A stretch of 64,000 nucleotides of DNA from Acidovorax sp. GBBC 1281 (GCF_028473645.1 NZ_CP097269.1:3242001-3306000), one strand, 5' to 3'. Counted from the stretch's first letter, positions 52,980 through 62,603 are shown. Numbers and translations are program-made. The notes: generated by a model from the letters alone, not told the origin.

Positions 52980-53239
52980 TTTTCGCCTTGATCACCTGCG
53001 TTGGGAGCGTCCCTCCACCGCATGCCGAAGTTATGCCCGCCCTCTGTGGGCCGTTCTGTGGACAACCCCAGGGACAACCCTCCGGATCGGCGCAGGCAGT
53101 GGCTTGCAGCCCGGTGCCTGCATTTTGGGCAGTGGCGGCCAGGCGCGGCCGGCGCCTTTCCGGGGTGCGGCTATAGTGCGCGGCCGGCACGGCCCCTGCG
53201 CCCGCCTTCATTGCATTCCCTCCCCCGCTCCGATCCCCC

Positions 53240-53668
53240 GTGCCCATCGCCACCCTGCTCTGCCTGGTCGTCGCCGTCAGCGACGGCGACACCCTCACCG
53301 CCCGCTGCGGCGACCGCCGCCCGATCCAGGTGCGCCTGGCCGCCATCGATGCGCCCGAGCGCCGCCAGGCGTTCGGCCCGCCGTCCCGCCAGAACCTCGC
53401 GCGCCTGTGCCTGCGGCAGAAAGCCACGCTGCAGACCGTGGCCCGCGACGCCTACGGCCGCACCGTGGCGCACGTGCGCTGCGGCCAGGGCGATGCGGCC
53501 ACGGCCCAGGTGCGCGCCGGGCTCGCCTGGGTGTACACGCCGCGCGCGGCCGCCTACCCGCAACTGGCGGCGCTGCAGCGCCAGGCCCAGGCCAGCCACA
53601 CCGGGCTGTGGTCGCAAAAGCGGCCGCGCGCCCCCTGGGACTACCGGCGACAGCACCCGCGCGGATAA
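53240..53668 (+). CDS. Thermonuclease (SNase-like) family protein
   Basis: 142 residues, GTG start at 53240. The staphylococcal-nuclease fold is seen in VAVSDGDTLTARCG, IQVRLAAIDAPERRQAFG, ATLQTVARDAYGRTVAHV and AGLAWVYTPRAAAYPQLAALQ. The Asp and Arg residues of the active site appear in SDGDT, RLAAIDAPE and the later YGRT. The N-terminus (MPIATLLCLVVAVSDGD) is short for a signal peptide but may export it. It would cleave DNA or RNA; whether it is active outside the cell is not known. Confidence 0.85.
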   Translation: MPIATLLCLVVAVSDGDTLTARCGDRRPIQVRLAAIDAPERRQAFGPPSRQNLARLCLRQKATLQTVARDAYGRTVAHVRCGQGDAATAQVRAGLAWVYTPRAAAYPQLAALQRQAQASHTGLWSQKRPRAPWDYRRQHPRG

Positions 53669-53776
53669 ACCGGTAGCATGCGGCGCTGACTTCCCACCGT
53701 TGGAGCCGCCCGCCGCGCCCGCCCGTCCGCTGGCCGGACAGGCTCCGGCCAGCCACCCTCCAGCCTCCCCAGCGCC

Positions 53777-55057
53777 GTGCCCGACCTTCCCACCGCCTCC
53801 CCCGCTCCCCCCGTTCCTGCCACCGAAAGCGTCTACCGGCACCGCGGCTTCCTCGCCTTCCTGATCGCCCGCCTGGTGGCCGTGTTCGCCACCCAGGTGC
53901 AGGCCGTGGTCGTGGCCTGGCAGGTGTACGACCTCACGCGCGAGCCCATCGCCCTGGCCTATGTGGGCCTGGCGCAGTTCCTGCCCATGCTGTGCCTGCT
54001 GCTGCCGGCCGGCGACCTGATCGACCGCGCCAGCCGCCGGCACATCCTGGCCGTGAGCTGGTCGGTGGGCGCGGTGTGCAGTGCGCTGCTGTGGTGGCTG
54101 TCGGGGCACGGCACGGCGGGCGTGGCGGGCATCTATGCGGCGCTGGTGCTGTTTGGCTGCTCGCGGGCGTTCTCGGGACCGGCGCTGCAAAGCCTGCTGC
54201 CGCAGATCGTGCCGCGCGCCCAGCTGGCGCAGGCCATGGCCACCAACAGCATGCTGATGCGCCTGGCCAGCATCACCGGGCCGCTGATCGGCGGGTTGCT
54301 GTATGCCACCGGCGGCGCCTCGCTCACCTACCCCGTGTGCTGCGCGGGCTTCGCGCTGGGCGCGCTGCTGCTGTCGCGCGTGACGGTGGCGTACGCCGCG
54401 CCGCCCTCGCCGACGCAGGGCCGCATGTGGGACCGCTTCGGCGCGGGCATCCACTTCATCCGCACGCGCCCCATCATCCTGGGCACGATCTCGCTGGACC
54501 TGTTCGCCGTGCTGCTGGGCGGCGTGGTGGCGCTGCTGCCCATCTACGCGCACGAGGTGCTGCACGTGGGACCGCAGGGCCTGGGCGCGCTGCGCAGCGC
54601 CATCGCCATCGGCGAGGTGGGCGCGGGGCTGTTCCTGACGATGCGGCCCTTCAACCGCCACGTGGGGTGGCGCATGTTCATCGCGGTGGCCATCTTCGGC
54701 GCGGCCAACCTGGTGTTCTCGCTGTCGCACTGGTTCCTGCTGTCGTTCCTGGCCCTGATGGTGGCCGGCGCGGCCGACATGGTGAGCGTGTACATCCGCG
54801 GGGCGCTGGTCCAGTTTTCCACGCCCGATGCCATGCGCGGGCGGGTGAACGCGGTCAACATGCTGTTCATCGGCTCGTCCAACGAGCTGGGCGAGTTCCG
54901 CGCCGGCACCAGCGCCGCGTGGCTGGGCGCCGTGCCGGCCGCGGTGGCGGGCGGGCTGTGCACCCTGGCGGTGGTGGGTGCCTGGACGCTCCTGTTCAAG
55001 CCCCTGCGCGATGTGGACCGCTTCGAGGAAGCCAGCGAGGAACGCCAGCGCCGCTGA
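53777..55057 (+). CDS. MFS transporter, EntS-type
   Basis: 426 residues, GTG start. Twelve membrane helices are apparent (FLAFLIARLVAVFATQVQAVVVAW, FLPMLCLLLPAGDLID, ISLDLFAVLLGGVVALLPI, LLSFLALMVAGAADMVSVYIRG). The loop FSTPDAMRGRVNAVNMLFIGSSNELGEF is typical of the EntS/enterobactin exporter class of MFS proteins. It may export a siderophore, drug or metabolite; there is no biosynthesis gene nearby. The R-D motif region is DLIDRASRRHI. Confidence 0.9.
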   Translation: MPDLPTASPAPPVPATESVYRHRGFLAFLIARLVAVFATQVQAVVVAWQVYDLTREPIALAYVGLAQFLPMLCLLLPAGDLIDRASRRHILAVSWSVGAVCSALLWWLSGHGTAGVAGIYAALVLFGCSRAFSGPALQSLLPQIVPRAQLAQAMATNSMLMRLASITGPLIGGLLYATGGASLTYPVCCAGFALGALLLSRVTVAYAAPPSPTQGRMWDRFGAGIHFIRTRPIILGTISLDLFAVLLGGVVALLPIYAHEVLHVGPQGLGALRSAIAIGEVGAGLFLTMRPFNRHVGWRMFIAVAIFGAANLVFSLSHWFLLSFLALMVAGAADMVSVYIRGALVQFSTPDAMRGRVNAVNMLFIGSSNELGEFRAGTSAAWLGAVPAAVAGGLCTLAVVGAWTLLFKPLRDVDRFEEASEERQRR

Positions 55058-55112
55058 CGCTGAACGGCCGGCGGTTGACAGCGGTTACCAAAAAGTCCGC
55101 AGCCCGCCCATT

Positions 55113-55160
55113 CGCTCATATTTCGATAGCAATATGCCCTAGTGGATATTGCGCTGCAGG
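55113..55160. repeat. Dispersed repeat copy 8
   Basis: CGCTCATATTTCGATAGCA and ATATGCCCTAGTGGATATTG, the core partly changed. It lies between the MFS gene and the DUF1800 gene. Confidence 0.65.
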
Positions 55161-55292
55161 CGGTTTTGGCTTGAAGCTTTTTTGGCCGCCGCGGATACAT
55201 CTGTATCCCGGGCGTAAAACCCCTGCGGCCCCCCTTGCCGCGCCCCGCGCCGCGCTGCACCATGGGCACCGTTTTCCCCATGGAGCCCTGCC

Positions 55293-56879
55293 ATGAATCC
55301 CTCGCCCTCCGCTTCGACCGCCCTGCCCCTCACCCGCAGGCACTGGCTGGGATGGACCGCCGTGTCGCTCGCCACCGCCGGCGGCAGTGCCTGGGCCGCC
55401 GGCAGTCCGGGGGGCGCGCCACCCGGGCTGGACGATGCCAGCAGCGTGCGCCTGCTGGACCGCCTTTCGTGGGGCGCCACGGCGGCCTCGCAGCAGGCGC
55501 TGGCCGAGGCCGGCACGGCGGGCTACCTGGCCGCGCAGTTGCGTTCCGCCCCCGCGGCCCTGCCGCCCGAAGCCCAGGCCCAGATCGACGCCATGGCCAT
55601 CACCCGCACCCCCATGGAGGTGCTGGCCATCGACATGCAGGGCCGCCAGCAGGCCATCAAGGACCTGCCCGACGAGGATGCGCGCAAGGCCGCGCAGGAG
55701 ACCTACCAGCGCGACATGCGGGCGCTGCAGCGCGAGGCCGAGCGCCGCTTCGTGCTGCGGGCCGTGTACTCGCCCGCGCAGCTGCAGGAGAAGATGACCT
55801 GGTTCTGGATGAACCACTTCAACGTCTTCGCCGGCAAGGCCGACATCCGCGCCATGGTGGGCGACTACGAGGACCGCGCCATCCGCCCGCACGCGCTGGG
55901 ACGCTTTCGGGACCTGCTCGGCGCCACCGTGCGCCACCCGGCCATGCTGCGCTACCTGGACAACGCGCAGAACGCGGCCAACCGCATCAATGAAAACTAC
56001 GCGCGAGAGCTGATGGAGCTGCACACCCTGGGCGTGGACAGCGGCTACAGCCAGCGCGACGTGCAGGAGATGGCGCGCGTGCTCACCGGCCACGGCGTGT
56101 CGCTGCGCCCGCTGGGCGAGCCGCCCCCGAAGCTCAAAGCCGAGTGGACGCGCCAGTACGTGCGCCACGGCCTGTACGAATTCCATCCCCAGCGCCACGA
56201 CTGGGGCCCCAAGGAGCTGCTGGGCCAGCCGCTGCAGGGCCAGGGCATGGCCGAGCTGGACGAGGCGCTCGACCGCTTGGCCCGCGCCCCGGCCACGGCG
56301 CGCTTCGTGTCGCGCAAGCTCGCCACCTACCTGGTGGGCGATGCGCCGCCGCCCGCGCTGCTGGAGGCAATGGCCGAGTCGTTCACCCGCAGCGACGGCC
56401 ACATCGCCGCCGTGCTGCAGACGCTGTTCGCCAGCGCGCCGTTCCAGACCTCGCTGGGCAAGCGGCTGCGCGACCCGGTGCAGTACGTGATGGCCGGCCT
56501 GCGCATGGGCTATGCCGACCGCGTGCTGGCCAACCCCGATCCGGCCCTGTCGTGGCTGCAGCGCCTGGCCGAGCCCTTGTATGGCCGCGCCACGCCCGAC
56601 GGCTACCCGCTCGATTCGGCCGCGTGGACCAGTTCGGGCCAGATGGCCATGCGCTTCGAGGTGGCGCGGGCCCTGGCCGGCGCGGGCGCCGCCGCGCTCT
56701 ACCGCCCCGACGGCGCACCGCCGCCGCGCGTGGCGCCCCCGGCGCTGGCCCAGAGCGCGTACTACCGCGCGCTGGAGCCGCAGCTGGCCCCGGCCACCCG
56801 CGTGGCGCTGGCGCGCGCGGCCTCGCCGCTGGAATGGAACACCTTCCTGCTCAGCGCGCCGGAGTTCATGTACGCCTGA
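55293..56879 (+). CDS. DUF1800 family protein, exported
   Basis: 528 residues. A Tat-like leader (RRHWLGWTAVSLATAGGSAWA) follows ATG 55293. The DUF1800 body is seen in LLDRLSWGATAASQQALAEAG, MTWFWMNHFNVFAGKADIR, INENYARELMELHTLGV, YSQRDVQEMARVLTGHGVS, FHPQRHDWGPKELLGQ and FVSRKLATYLVGD. It ends EFMYA. It almost always pairs with a DUF1501 protein, as here, and the two are probably cotranscribed. The function is unknown; links to extracellular matrix or polymer breakdown are only suggested. Confidence 0.93.
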   Translation: MNPSPSASTALPLTRRHWLGWTAVSLATAGGSAWAAGSPGGAPPGLDDASSVRLLDRLSWGATAASQQALAEAGTAGYLAAQLRSAPAALPPEAQAQIDAMAITRTPMEVLAIDMQGRQQAIKDLPDEDARKAAQETYQRDMRALQREAERRFVLRAVYSPAQLQEKMTWFWMNHFNVFAGKADIRAMVGDYEDRAIRPHALGRFRDLLGATVRHPAMLRYLDNAQNAANRINENYARELMELHTLGVDSGYSQRDVQEMARVLTGHGVSLRPLGEPPPKLKAEWTRQYVRHGLYEFHPQRHDWGPKELLGQPLQGQGMAELDEALDRLARAPATARFVSRKLATYLVGDAPPPALLEAMAESFTRSDGHIAAVLQTLFASAPFQTSLGKRLRDPVQYVMAGLRMGYADRVLANPDPALSWLQRLAEPLYGRATPDGYPLDSAAWTSSGQMAMRFEVARALAGAGAAALYRPDGAPPPRVAPPALAQSAYYRALEPQLAPATRVALARAASPLEWNTFLLSAPEFMYA

Positions 56880-56970
56880 GCGGCCCGGCCGCACGGCGCG
56901 CTCCGCCACCCGCAGCCCATCGCCCGCCTCGCCCCCACCCCGTTTCGCTGTTCCGCTGAAAGGCTTCGCC

Positions 56971-58239
56971 ATGACGCACTTCTTCGCCCCCCGCCGCTCC
57001 GGCCCTCCCGGGGCCGGCCCCGCCCCCACCCGCCGCCAGTGCCTGCAGGCGCTGGCCGCGCTCGCCGCGCCGGGCGTGCTGCAGGCCAGCCTCGCGGCCA
57101 CGCCGCAGGCGGTGGACGCACGCTTTTTGCTGGTCTTCCTGCGCGGCGGGTACGACTGCGCCAGCCTGCTCGTGCCCACCTCCAGCAGCTACTACTACGA
57201 GACGCGGCCCAACATCGCCATCGCCAAGCCAGGCGAAGCCGGGGGCGCGCTGCCGCTCACCGCCGACTGGGGCCTGCACCCGGCGCTGGCGGGCTCGCTG
57301 ATGCCGCTGTACGAGAAGAAGCAGGTGGCGTTCGTGCCGTTCTCGGGCACCGAAGACCTCACGCGCAGCCATTTCGACACGCAGGACAGCATCGAACTGG
57401 GCCAGCCCGTGGGCGGGCGGCGCGACTACCGCTCGGGCTTTCTCAACCGCCTGGCCACCGAGCTGGGCGTGCAGCCGCGCTGGCACGACCACCTGTCGCC
57501 CATGGCCTTCACCGACACGCTGCCGCTGGTGCTGCGTGGCGGCTACGACGTGCCCAACACCGCCCTGGGCGCCGCGGGCGCGGCCAAGCCCGGCATCGAC
57601 GACCGGCAGGCAGGCTTGATCGCCTCGATGTACGGCGGCACGCCGCTGGCCGCCGCCGTGGCCGAGGGTTTTCAGACGCGCGACGAGGTGGCGCGCACCA
57701 TGCAGGGCGAGATGGACGCCGCCAGCCGCAACGCGCTGAGCACCAAGGGCTTCGAAGGCACGGCGCGCCGCATGGCCCGGCTGATGCAGTCGCGCTACAA
57801 CCTGGGGTTCGTGGACGTGGGCGGGTGGGACACGCACGTGGGCCAGGGCAACGCCACGGGCGCGCTGGCCAACCGCTTCGAGGAGCTGGGCCGGGGCCTG
57901 GCGGCCTTCGCCGACGAGATGGGGCCGGCGTGGAACCGCACCACGGTCGTCGCCATCAGCGAGTTCGGCCGCACCTTCCGCGAGAACGGCAACCGCGGCA
58001 CCGACCACGGCCACGGCAGCGTGATGTGGGTGCTGGGCGGGGGCATCGCGGGCGGGCGCATCGCGGGCGAGCAGCAGGCGCTGACGGCCACCACCCTGTT
58101 CCAAAACCGCGACTACCCGGTGCTGAACGACTACCGTGCCGTGCTGGGCGGCCTGTTCGCCCGCACCTACGGGCTGTCGCCCGCGGCCCTGGCCCGCGTG
58201 TTCCCGCAGACCCGGCCGCGCGACTTCAAGCTGGCCTGA
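56971..58239 (+). CDS. DUF1501 family protein, exported
   Basis: 422 residues. A Tat-like leader (TRRQCLQALAALAAPGVLQASLA) is followed by FLLVFLRGGYDCASLLVP and YYYETRPNIAI. Later come LLPLYEKKQ-like LMPLYEKKQVAFVPFSG, HFDTQDSIELG, VGGWDTHVGQG and ISEFGRTFRENGNRGTDHGHGSV. These are alkaline-phosphatase/sulfatase-like metal-binding blocks of DUF1501. The start is 91 bases after the DUF1800 stop. The pair likely forms one unit. Substrate unknown. Confidence 0.93.
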   Translation: MTHFFAPRRSGPPGAGPAPTRRQCLQALAALAAPGVLQASLAATPQAVDARFLLVFLRGGYDCASLLVPTSSSYYYETRPNIAIAKPGEAGGALPLTADWGLHPALAGSLMPLYEKKQVAFVPFSGTEDLTRSHFDTQDSIELGQPVGGRRDYRSGFLNRLATELGVQPRWHDHLSPMAFTDTLPLVLRGGYDVPNTALGAAGAAKPGIDDRQAGLIASMYGGTPLAAAVAEGFQTRDEVARTMQGEMDAASRNALSTKGFEGTARRMARLMQSRYNLGFVDVGGWDTHVGQGNATGALANRFEELGRGLAAFADEMGPAWNRTTVVAISEFGRTFRENGNRGTDHGHGSVMWVLGGGIAGGRIAGEQQALTATTLFQNRDYPVLNDYRAVLGGLFARTYGLSPAALARVFPQTRPRDFKLA

Positions 58240-58251
58240 GGCCAGGCCGGC

Positions 58252-59220
58252 TCAGGCGGCCGTGCCGGCCCCGGCCGCCGGAGCGGGGGACGCCGCTGCA
58301 TCGAACACGCCGCTCAGCAGTTCGGGCAGGCGCTCCGCCCCCATGCGGAACCCGCAGGCCTGCGCATGGCCGCCGCCGCCCATGCTCTCGGCCAGCACCG
58401 AGCAGTCGAAGTTGCGCTGCGAACGCAGGCCCACCTTCACCTTGCCCTCCTTGCTGACGATCCACATCAGCGCGAACGTGCCGCACTGCTTGGACAGCAT
58501 CTCGCCGATCAGGCTGTGGAAGGCGCCCGGGGCATTCACCATGAGGCCCTGTTTGCCGTTGAACGTGATCGGCTGCGCGCCGCCCGCCACGTCGGCGGCG
58601 AGGTGGCGAAATTTCTCGTCCATGGCGTTGCCGCGTGCCACGAAGGCGGCGGACTGCCCGGGCGTGAATTGAGCGATCTCTTCCCAGCGGGCGAAATCGA
58701 ACGGCTCCATGTCCAGCGCGGCCAGGTAGCCGGCGCTCTCGGGGTAGGCCCAGGCCCAGATGTCGCGGTCTTCCACGTAGCGCACCAGGTCGGGCAGCGG
58801 GGTGTCGGGGTAGAAGAACTCCCACGCCAGCCGCGCGCCCGACTTGTCCATGTCGAAGTGCACCACGCCGCAGCGGCAGGCAAAGCCGGTGAGCTTTTCG
58901 GCAGCGCTCTTATGGTGGTCCAGCATGACCAGCTTGGCAGCCCGCTCGTCGATGGCGGTCAATATCTCGGGCGTGAAAGAGAAGTCGAGGATGTACACCG
59001 CCCGGCCTTCGAGCGCGGGCAGGTCGTCCACCGACTGCACCTGCCCGTGCGACAGGCCCACGCACTCGGCCTGGCCGCCGTAGTAGCGCCAGGCGGCCAG
59101 CGCGGCACCGAAGCCGTCGGCGCAGCGGCCGTGGTACAGGACCAGGGGGTTGGGATCGTTCTTGTCCGGGTGCACCAGCAGTTGCAGGGGCAGGAGGGTT
59201 TTCTTCGTGGGGATCGTCAT
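58252..59220 (-). CDS. DHH-family phosphoesterase
   Basis: 322 residues from ATG 59220 (an ATG at 59229 adds three). Motifs: YHGRCADGFGAALAAWRYY, VYILDFSF and LDHHKSAAEKL (DHH motif). The DHHA1 end block is GGGGHAQACGFRMG. It probably cleaves nanoRNA, pAp or cyclic dinucleotides, but which is not certain. It is convergent with the DUF1501 gene (12 bases apart). Confidence 0.88.
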   Translation of the reverse strand: MTIPTKKTLLPLQLLVHPDKNDPNPLVLYHGRCADGFGAALAAWRYYGGQAECVGLSHGQVQSVDDLPALEGRAVYILDFSFTPEILTAIDERAAKLVMLDHHKSAAEKLTGFACRCGVVHFDMDKSGARLAWEFFYPDTPLPDLVRYVEDRDIWAWAYPESAGYLAALDMEPFDFARWEEIAQFTPGQSAAFVARGNAMDEKFRHLAADVAGGAQPITFNGKQGLMVNAPGAFHSLIGEMLSKQCGTFALMWIVSKEGKVKVGLRSQRNFDCSVLAESMGGGGHAQACGFRMGAERLPELLSGVFDAAASPAPAAGAGTAA

Positions 59221-59379
59221 GGGGCGCATTGTCGGGCACTGGGCCTGGGCACTGGCGCGGAGCCCCCGGGGCGGGGGCTTGGCAGCGGGAGCGGTTTGGC
59301 TGTCCAATGCCCCTGGGCCGGCGCCCGGTGCCATGCAGGCCCCCTGCCGGGTGTACGACCGATCCGCAAGGAGTTTTCG

Positions 59380-60015
59380 ATGCGCAAGCTGTCCCTCTGC
59401 GTCCTGGCCCTGTTCCTGGCCGGCTGCGCCACGCGCGGCGCGGACAGCCTCTCGCTCGGCGCGCCCGGCAGCGCGGGTCATCCCGCCGATCCCGCGCGCC
59501 AGGCGGCCGATCTGGCCGACTGCCAGCGCTACGCCAGCCAGATCGGGGTGGCCAGCGAGACCGTGGACGGCCTGGTGGCCGGCGCCGTGCTGGCCGCCAC
59601 CGTGGTCTGGGCGCTGGGTGGCAGCCGCAATGCGGTGCAGGATTCGGCGCTGATCGGCGGGGCACTCGGCGCCACGCAGGGCGTGCAGGCGCTGGAGCGG
59701 CGCCAGGGCATCGTCGCCAACTGCATGGCCGGGCGCGGATACGCCGGCAGCACCTACCCGGCCGTGGCCGCCGTGCCGGAGCCCAACCAGCCCGCCCGCT
59801 CGGCACACGCCGACTACACGCCCCTGCCCGCCCGCGCCATCGGCACCGACACGTTCAACGCCGAGCGCCTCGCACGCGACCAGTCCTGCACCGCCACGCC
59901 CATGGCCTGGCTGGCCGCCAAGGGGCCGGGTTTCGAGACCTACACCGTGCCCTGCAGCAACGGCGACGCCCTGGCGATCCGCTGCGAATTCGGCCAGTGC
60001 CGGGTGCTGCGCTGA
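59380..60015 (+). CDS. Glycine-zipper lipoprotein
   Basis: 211 residues with AAGGAG before ATG 59380. The signal peptide ends at lipobox FLAGC. A small-residue hydrophobic segment VDGLVAGAVLAATVVWALGG and SALIGGALGATQGVQ follow, as in glycine-zipper proteins. Four Cys in the second part (CMAGRGYAG, SCTATP, VPCSNGD, CEFGQC) may form disulfides. It sits in the outer membrane or periplasm. Function unknown. Confidence 0.75.
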   Translation: MRKLSLCVLALFLAGCATRGADSLSLGAPGSAGHPADPARQAADLADCQRYASQIGVASETVDGLVAGAVLAATVVWALGGSRNAVQDSALIGGALGATQGVQALERRQGIVANCMAGRGYAGSTYPAVAAVPEPNQPARSAHADYTPLPARAIGTDTFNAERLARDQSCTATPMAWLAAKGPGFETYTVPCSNGDALAIRCEFGQCRVLR

Positions 60016-60047
60016 GGCGCGGCCGGCAGCCAAGGGCCCGCGGCACG

Positions 60048-60266
60048 TCAGGGAAGCGCGGCGTTTCCGGCATCCAGCGCCGGAGGGCGCAGCAGGTCTT
60101 CGTTGACTCCCATGGTCTGGCTGGCGCGTTCCACCGCCTGCCACAACGGCGCGGGCATCTGCAGGATGTCCTCCGGCGAGCTGGAGCGCGCGATCCATGC
60201 ACTGATCTGGAAATGCTGCTCGTGGGTCAGCAGGTCAAGGTTCAGCATCTCGTCGATGGTCTTCAT
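60048..60266 (-). CDS. Hypothetical small protein
   Basis: 72 residues from ATG 60266. It starts MKTIDEMLNLDLLTHEQHFQ and is mostly helical (AWIARSSSPEDILQMPAPLW, QAVERASQTMGV). It is soluble and slightly acidic. Not recognised. It is convergent with the lipoprotein gene and 127 bases downstream of paiB. It could also begin at 60293 or 60338, but the later Met gives better coding content. Confidence 0.55.
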   Translation of the reverse strand: MKTIDEMLNLDLLTHEQHFQISAWIARSSSPEDILQMPAPLWQAVERASQTMGVNEDLLRPPALDAGNAALP

Positions 60267-60393
60267 TGCAATCCGATTCCTGGGCAGGGCCATGCGGGCA
60301 CCCCCGGGACGAAATGCCCGGGGTGGTATTGACCACATGGTGCCATGAGCGCCCAGGTCAAGCGGCCGGGGGCGCTCGCGGCCACGCTGCGCG

Positions 60394-61023
60394 TCAGGGG
60401 GCGGGCAGCGGGCGCATCCTCCCGGCCAGGTCGCCCTGGCCGCGCGACTGCAGCGCGTCGGCGGCGCCGGCGATGTCGCGCGCCTCGCGGTTCTGGCTCA
60501 GCTTGGACTTGCCCACCAGCGCGGTGAGCGCGATCTCGATGCCCACGATGTGCTGCAGCAGGCCGTTGATGAATTCGGGCGACGAATCGCCCATCTTCCA
60601 GGGCCGGGGCTCGGCGGCCTCGTGCTGGCGCGTCAGGCGCGCCACGAGGCGGCGCACGAAGCGCTCGTCGTCGTGCACGGTCAGCACGCCGTGTGCGTGC
60701 ACCACCTCGTAGTTCCAGGTCGGCACCAGGCGGTGCGACTCGTGCTTGCTCGGATACCAGTTGGGCGAGATATAGGACTGGGGGCCGTGGAACACCACCA
60801 TGACCGGCGTGCCCGTGGGGCAGCGCTGCCACAGCGGATTGGCGCGGGCCACATGGGCCGACAGCCGGCCGAACGGGCCCACCTCCGGGTCGAACTCGAA
60901 CGGCAGGTGGTCGGCGTCCAAGCCCCCGTCGCCGTGGGTGACCAGGGTGCCCAGGGGGTGCTCGCGCAGGAGGCGCTGCAGGGCTTCGGGCCGGTTTTCG
61001 GCGAAATGCGGTGGGATGTACAT
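60394..61023 (-). CDS. paiB: FMN-binding negative regulator, PaiB family
   Basis: 209 residues. The split-barrel flavin-binding fold starts MYIPPHFAENRPEALQRLLREHPLGTLVT and continues ADHLPFEFDP, MVVFHGPQSYISPNWYPSKH, VPTWNYEVVHAHG and TRQHEAAEPRPWKM. PaiB binds FMN and represses or senses in Bacillus. Here it is divergent from a MocR-type regulator with 83 bases between starts, a common pairing for these families. Confidence 0.92.
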   Translation of the reverse strand: MYIPPHFAENRPEALQRLLREHPLGTLVTHGDGGLDADHLPFEFDPEVGPFGRLSAHVARANPLWQRCPTGTPVMVVFHGPQSYISPNWYPSKHESHRLVPTWNYEVVHAHGVLTVHDDERFVRRLVARLTRQHEAAEPRPWKMGDSSPEFINGLLQHIVGIEIALTALVGKSKLSQNREARDIAGAADALQSRGQGDLAGRMRPLPAP

Positions 61024-61106
61024 GGGTGGGGCTCGGTCGGAATGCGGTGCACGAGACTGTCATGCAGAACCGGCACAATCCGAAGAGCCAGTTCTTCACC
61101 ATTTCA

Positions 61107-62603
61107 ATGGACCAGTTCCACCCCCCTGCCCCGCCCGGCACCGGCCGCCGCATCTACGACCTGCTGCGCGCGCAGATCGCCGACGGCACGCTGGCCGCCG
61201 GCGCACGGGCCCCGTCCACCCGGGCCCTGGCCACGGACCTGGGGGTGTCGCGCACCACGGTCACCGCGGCCTACGAGCAGCTGGCGGCGGAGGGCTTTCT
61301 GGTCACCGCCCCGGGGCGGGCGGCCCGCGTCGCCCTGGCGCCCGCCGCCGTCGCCCGGCCCCGGGCCGACCCGGGCGGCGGGGGCCCGCTCGCCCCGGCG
61401 TTGTCCGCCTTCGGACAGCGCCTGGCCGGCATGGACCTGCCCGCGCTGCCCGCTGCGGAGCCCGCGCGCATCGATTTCCTGTACGGCGCGGTGGCCTCGC
61501 GCGACTTCCCGGCGCTGGCCTGGCGCCGCGCCTACCAGGCCGAACTGCTGCGCCACCAGCACAGCCTGCGCTACATCCCGCCCGAAGGCGATGCCGCCCT
61601 GCGCCGCGCCATCCAGGGCTATCTGCGGCGCGCACGCGGGCTGGCCTGCGATACCGCGCAGATCCTGGTGGTGCACGGCTCCCAGCAGGGCATCGACCTG
61701 TGCGCGCGCCTGCTGCTGGACGCGGGCGACGCCTTCGCGTTCGAAGAGCCCGGCTACCTCATGGCGCGCCGGTGCTTCGAGGCCACGGGCGCAGGCCTGC
61801 GGGCCGTGCCCGTGGATGCGCACGGCCTGGACACCGCGCAGCTGCCCGAGGACGGCCGCGTGCGCCTGGCCTATGTGACCCCTTCGCACCAGTTTCCCCT
61901 GGGCGGCGTGCTGCCCATCGGCCGGCGCATGGCGCTGCTGCAATGGGCGCAGCGCCACCGCGCGTGGATCGTCGAGGACGACTACGACGGCGAATTCCGC
62001 TACGGCCAGCGCCCCATCGACGCGCTGCAGTCCATCGACCCCGATGGCCGCGTGATCTACATGGGCACCTTCTCCAAGGCGCTGTCGCCGCAGCTTCGCC
62101 TGGGCTACCTCGTGCTGCCGACGGCCCTGGTGGCGGTGTTCCGCCAGGCCAAGCGCATGGCCGACCGGCATGCGCCGGTGCTGGAGCAGCGCACGCTGGC
62201 CGCGCTGATCGACAGCGGCGCGTACGAGCGCCACGTGCGGCGCACCCGGCGCGAGCACGAACGCCGCCGCGCCGCGCTGGCCGATGCCATCGCCCGCCAT
62301 CTGCCGCCCACTGCGGAGCTGGCGGGCACGGCCGCGGGACTGCACGGCGTGCTGTGGCTGCCGTTCGTTCGGCCGCAGGACGAGCCGGCCCTGGCCGAGG
62401 CCGCGCGCGCGCAGGGCGTGGGCATCTACCCCGTGTCGCCGCTGTTCGCCGACGCGCAGCGCGGCGGGCCGGCGCGGCCCGGCGGGTGGGTGCTGGGGTA
62501 TGCGAGCCTCACGGTGGAGCAGATCGAGCAGGGCATCCGGATCCTGGGGCGCATCGTTGCCGCCTGGGTCGCGGGGGCGCCCGCCCCGGTGCCGCCGCAT
62601 TGA
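61107..62603 (+). CDS. MocR-family PLP-dependent transcriptional regulator (PdxR-like)
   Basis: 498 residues from ATG 61107. A GntR winged helix (IYDLLRAQIADGTLAAGARAP, TRALATDLGVSRTTVTAAYEQL) is joined by a Gly/Pro-rich linker to an aminotransferase-like domain. This has HGSQQGIDLCARLLLD, EEPGYLMARRCFE, SHQFPLGGVLPI, VEDDYDGEFR and the PLP lysine in GTFSKALSPQLRLGYL. It controls the divergent paiB gene, or its own operon, in response to pyridoxal phosphate or an amine. The exact effector is unknown. Confidence 0.92.
   Translation: MDQFHPPAPPGTGRRIYDLLRAQIADGTLAAGARAPSTRALATDLGVSRTTVTAAYEQLAAEGFLVTAPGRAARVALAPAAVARPRADPGGGGPLAPALSAFGQRLAGMDLPALPAAEPARIDFLYGAVASRDFPALAWRRAYQAELLRHQHSLRYIPPEGDAALRRAIQGYLRRARGLACDTAQILVVHGSQQGIDLCARLLLDAGDAFAFEEPGYLMARRCFEATGAGLRAVPVDAHGLDTAQLPEDGRVRLAYVTPSHQFPLGGVLPIGRRMALLQWAQRHRAWIVEDDYDGEFRYGQRPIDALQSIDPDGRVIYMGTFSKALSPQLRLGYLVLPTALVAVFRQAKRMADRHAPVLEQRTLAALIDSGAYERHVRRTRREHERRRAALADAIARHLPPTAELAGTAAGLHGVLWLPFVRPQDEPALAEAARAQGVGIYPVSPLFADAQRGGPARPGGWVLGYASLTVEQIEQGIRILGRIVAAWVAGAPAPVPPH

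Larger units (their letters stand above)
52807..53239. other. Intergenic region (433 bases)
   Basis: Holds a short tandem repeat (CATGTCCGCCTTGCGCCGC, at 52831-52868, two copies) and dispersed repeat copy 7. The rest has no recognisable gene; a 62-residue plus-strand frame at 52988 lacks a ribosome site. Confidence 0.6.

Noticed and set aside
53060..53100. TGTGGACAACCC boxes resembling DnaA sites
   Set aside because: Only one near-match to a DnaA box, no cluster and no replication genes nearby.
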